5,022 nucleotides of DNA from Firmicutes bacterium UBA1535 (GTDB lineage: Bacteria; Bacillota; Clostridia; Tissierellales; Sedimentibacteraceae), in assembly GCA_002323775.1 (NCBI GenBank), contig DCPV01000291.1:1-5022 (forward strand). The letters run 5' to 3'. Positions 3,723 to 5,022 of the stretch are shown one piece after another. The translations under genes and the position numbers were made by a program. Every line of letters starts with the position of its first letter. Position 1 is the stretch's first letter. Under the pieces are notes generated by a model. It saw nothing but the letters and a program-made list of their open reading frames with translations, did not search any database and had not been told where the DNA came from.

Positions 3723-5022
3723 AAAAATCACGATTAAAGCTTTATATGAAGATGTATTAAATGAAATTACAAAGGGTAGTGCGGAGTGGGGAAGTTTTCT
3801 TGAATTCTATAGTCAAATTTGGAAACATAATTTTAATAAAGCTATTTTAATTTACGAGCAAAGACCTGACGCTACCTTTGTTGCAAGTATGGAGGACTGG
3901 AATAAAAAAGTAGGAAGGTATGTAAATAAATATGCTAGAGGTATTGCTGTAATAAAAAAAAATGACTTAGAATACCTATTTGATGTATCTGATACTAATG
4001 GACCAGAACATACTAAGCCAAAAGTATGGGAATTAAGTGAAAATTCATTGAAAGAAGAATTAACATCCATACTTAATAATAAAAATTCTAGTGATTTTGG
4101 AACTTTGGACAAGCATATACATAACTTAATTAAAAATTCCTTAAAAATAATGCAAGAAGATGATATAATAAATATAAGTAATTTTAATAAAGATAAAAAT
4201 ATGCTAGAGCTAATAAGTAACAGTATAGAATATCTAGTGTCAAAAAGATGTAATATAGAAGCTTATAAAGATTTTTCATACATCAATGAAATAAAGGATA
4301 TAAAATCAATTATACATATAGGAAATATAATATCATATGTTTCACAACTAACTTTAGTTGAAATAGAAAAAGAGGCTAAAAAAATAACTCAGGAAGAGAG
4401 GGATAACAGTAATGAAAGGAATGCTATACAAGGAAAAAGAGGGGATACTTTATCCAGAGATACAGATATCCAACAACGAGGAAATGGACAAGAAACCATT
4501 GAGCAAATATGGCATCATGGCGATGAAGTATTTAGAGGAAAATCACAATTTGAGATATCAGGAGTTGCAGATGTCAGGAGAGTTGATGTCAGTTCTACAT
4601 CAGATAGACAACGAAGCTTGGGAAATGATAGACAGTCTGATGGAAAAGAAGTTGAAAGAAGAGCCAGCGGAAGATATGACGAACACATACGAAACATACA
4701 GACACAAGGAAATGCTGATGAGAGAAGTAGAGGAAATAGTTCTGGAAGAAGTAGTTTACAAAGTAAGATAGAAAACATTAAACAGCTAAATATTAATCTT
4801 GAAGGAGTAGAGGAGTCTACTCCTTCTGTAGTTTATAAAGACAGCTCAGAGGATAATGTTGATAGAGATATTAATAAAAATATATTATCAGATGTAGAAA
4901 AAATTAACTTTAAAAATTATGATACTACTGATGATATGATTGGAATTAAAGCAAAGTATAAGCAAAATGTAGAAGCAATAAAGATTTTAAAGAAAATAGA
5001 ATTAGAAAAAAGGCTTGCAACA
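3715..5022 (+). CDS. Giant mobile-element protein: ArdC-like N-terminal domain, linker, entry to methylase/SNF2-helicase body (runs off the right edge)
   Basis: The frame is open from ATG 3715 to the window end (436 codons); AAAGGAG (3702-3708) lies six bases upstream of the ATG. Residues about 8-105 form an ArdC-like domain of the type found at the start of large ICE proteins: EWGSFLEFYSQIWKHNF (24-40), AILIYEQRPDAT (43-54), DWNKKVGRYV (61-70), GIAVIKKND (76-84) and YLFDVSDT (87-94). Residues about 110-225 are helical and unassigned. Residues about 226-355 are a low-complexity R/G/D/E/S/Q-rich linker. At 412-436 the protein reads IKAKYKQNVEAIKILKKIEL followed by EKRLAT, matching the conserved RF(R/K)QNVEAIxLLKxLE..xRxAT element. 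In this family that element precedes the YVGWGG motif and the N6-adenine methylase and SNF2/DEAD helicase modules, all beyond the window. Full-length relatives usually exceed 2000 residues and sit in Tn1549-like and other clostridial ICEs. Their presumed role is DNA protection or processing during transfer. The linker is double-coding with 4412-4771. Confidence 0.85.
   Translation, partial: MNKKITIKALYEDVLNEITKGSAEWGSFLEFYSQIWKHNFNKAILIYEQRPDATFVASMEDWNKKVGRYVNKYARGIAVIKKNDLEYLFDVSDTNGPEHTKPKVWELSENSLKEELTSILNNKNSSDFGTLDKHIHNLIKNSLKIMQEDDIINISNFNKDKNMLELISNSIEYLVSKRCNIEAYKDFSYINEIKDIKSIIHIGNIISYVSQLTLVEIEKEAKKITQEERDNSNERNAIQGKRGDTLSRDTDIQQRGNGQETIEQIWHHGDEVFRGKSQFEISGVADVRRVDVSSTSDRQRSLGNDRQSDGKEVERRASGRYDEHIRNIQTQGNADERSRGNSSGRSSLQSKIENIKQLNINLEGVEESTPSVVYKDSSEDNVDRDINKNILSDVEKINFKNYDTTDDMIGIKAKYKQNVEAIKILKKIELEKRLAT
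4412..4771 (+). CDS. tnpV: TnpV-like protein encoded in the +1-shifted frame inside the giant gene's linker
   Basis: A complete 119-codon frame lies entirely within the giant gene (residues 233-353 of that product), read one base later. Its product has the layout I know for TnpV (transposon-encoded protein first named in Tn4451): a short Y-rich start, GILYPEI (11-17), PLSKYGIMAMKYLEENH (29-45), RYQELQMSGELMSVLHQID (48-66), EAWEMIDSLM (68-77), a variable stretch, and the C-terminal EEIVLEEVVYK (107-117). The length (119) equals the family norm. ATG 4412 has GAGGG (4398-4402) nine bases upstream, so independent initiation is possible. TnpV function is unknown; the small size and element association suggest a recombination accessory. 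The overlapping frame has AT-ending codons and the usual R/G/D linker composition, so both frames look used. The caveat is that the region is purine-rich and poor in T, which lowers stop frequency. The resemblance was recognised by eye, not by search. Confidence 0.55.
   Translation: MKGMLYKEKEGILYPEIQISNNEEMDKKPLSKYGIMAMKYLEENHNLRYQELQMSGELMSVLHQIDNEAWEMIDSLMEKKLKEEPAEDMTNTYETYRHKEMLMREVEEIVLEEVVYKVR
4801..4826 (+). repeat. Perfect 11-bp inverted repeat with 4-base loop inside the giant gene
   Basis: GAAGGAGTAGA (4801-4811) pairs exactly with TCTACTCCTTC (4816-4826) around the loop GGAG. It lies 30 bases after the stop of the TnpV-like frame and encodes EGVEESTPS in the giant protein. No T-run follows, so it is not a standard terminator. 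It could be a binding site, an mRNA structure affecting translation of either frame, or a by-product of sequence duplication. Confidence 0.6.

Noticed and set aside
3852..4112. 86-codon minus-strand frame
   Set aside because: It is antisense to the clearly homologous ArdC-like domain.
4515..4778. 87-codon minus-strand frame opposite the tnpV-like region
   Set aside because: Leucine/serine/proline-rich antisense of a purine-rich stretch; there is no family resemblance and no ribosome binding site.

Overview
The window is very AT-rich, with strong GGAGG-type ribosome binding sites and A/T-ending codons. It holds a spore-coat gene remnant (cotJC) and a DUF445 membrane-protein gene typical of spore formers, so it reads as a Clostridium-like Bacillota genome. 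It appears to span the left boundary between ordinary chromosome and an integrated mobile element.

Chromosomal side (1 to about 822, minus strand): a DUF445-family gene runs off the left edge, with its own extended -10 promoter. A perfect 17-bp hairpin terminator follows, then the C-terminal part of cotJC. The cotJC reading frame loses recognisable homology, and has no start codon, at about 810-825. This is where the plus-strand mobile-element genes take over.

Element side (about 825 to 5022, all plus strand): a short leader with a palindrome is followed by a closely packed cluster. It contains parA and parB (overlapping by 8 nt), a 60-aa cysteine-rich protein, a 68-aa small protein, a 144-aa unknown protein, a decayed small gene (about 3572-3722), and the first 436 codons of a very large protein. 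That protein starts with an ArdC-like domain and, where the window ends, enters the conserved block that precedes the methylase/SNF2-helicase body of the giant proteins of clostridial conjugative elements. ParA/ParB would stabilise an excised circular form; the giant protein probably handles or protects element DNA. No integrase, relaxase or conjugation gene lies in the window, so 'integrative and conjugative element' is inferred from gene families.

Two things stand out. First, a 119-codon frame at 4412-4771, shifted +1 inside the giant gene, looks like a complete TnpV-family protein. The stretch therefore seems to encode two proteins, with the giant protein's disordered linker written over tnpV or the reverse. 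Second, the element interrupts a sporulation gene, which recalls the skin-type elements excised during sporulation.
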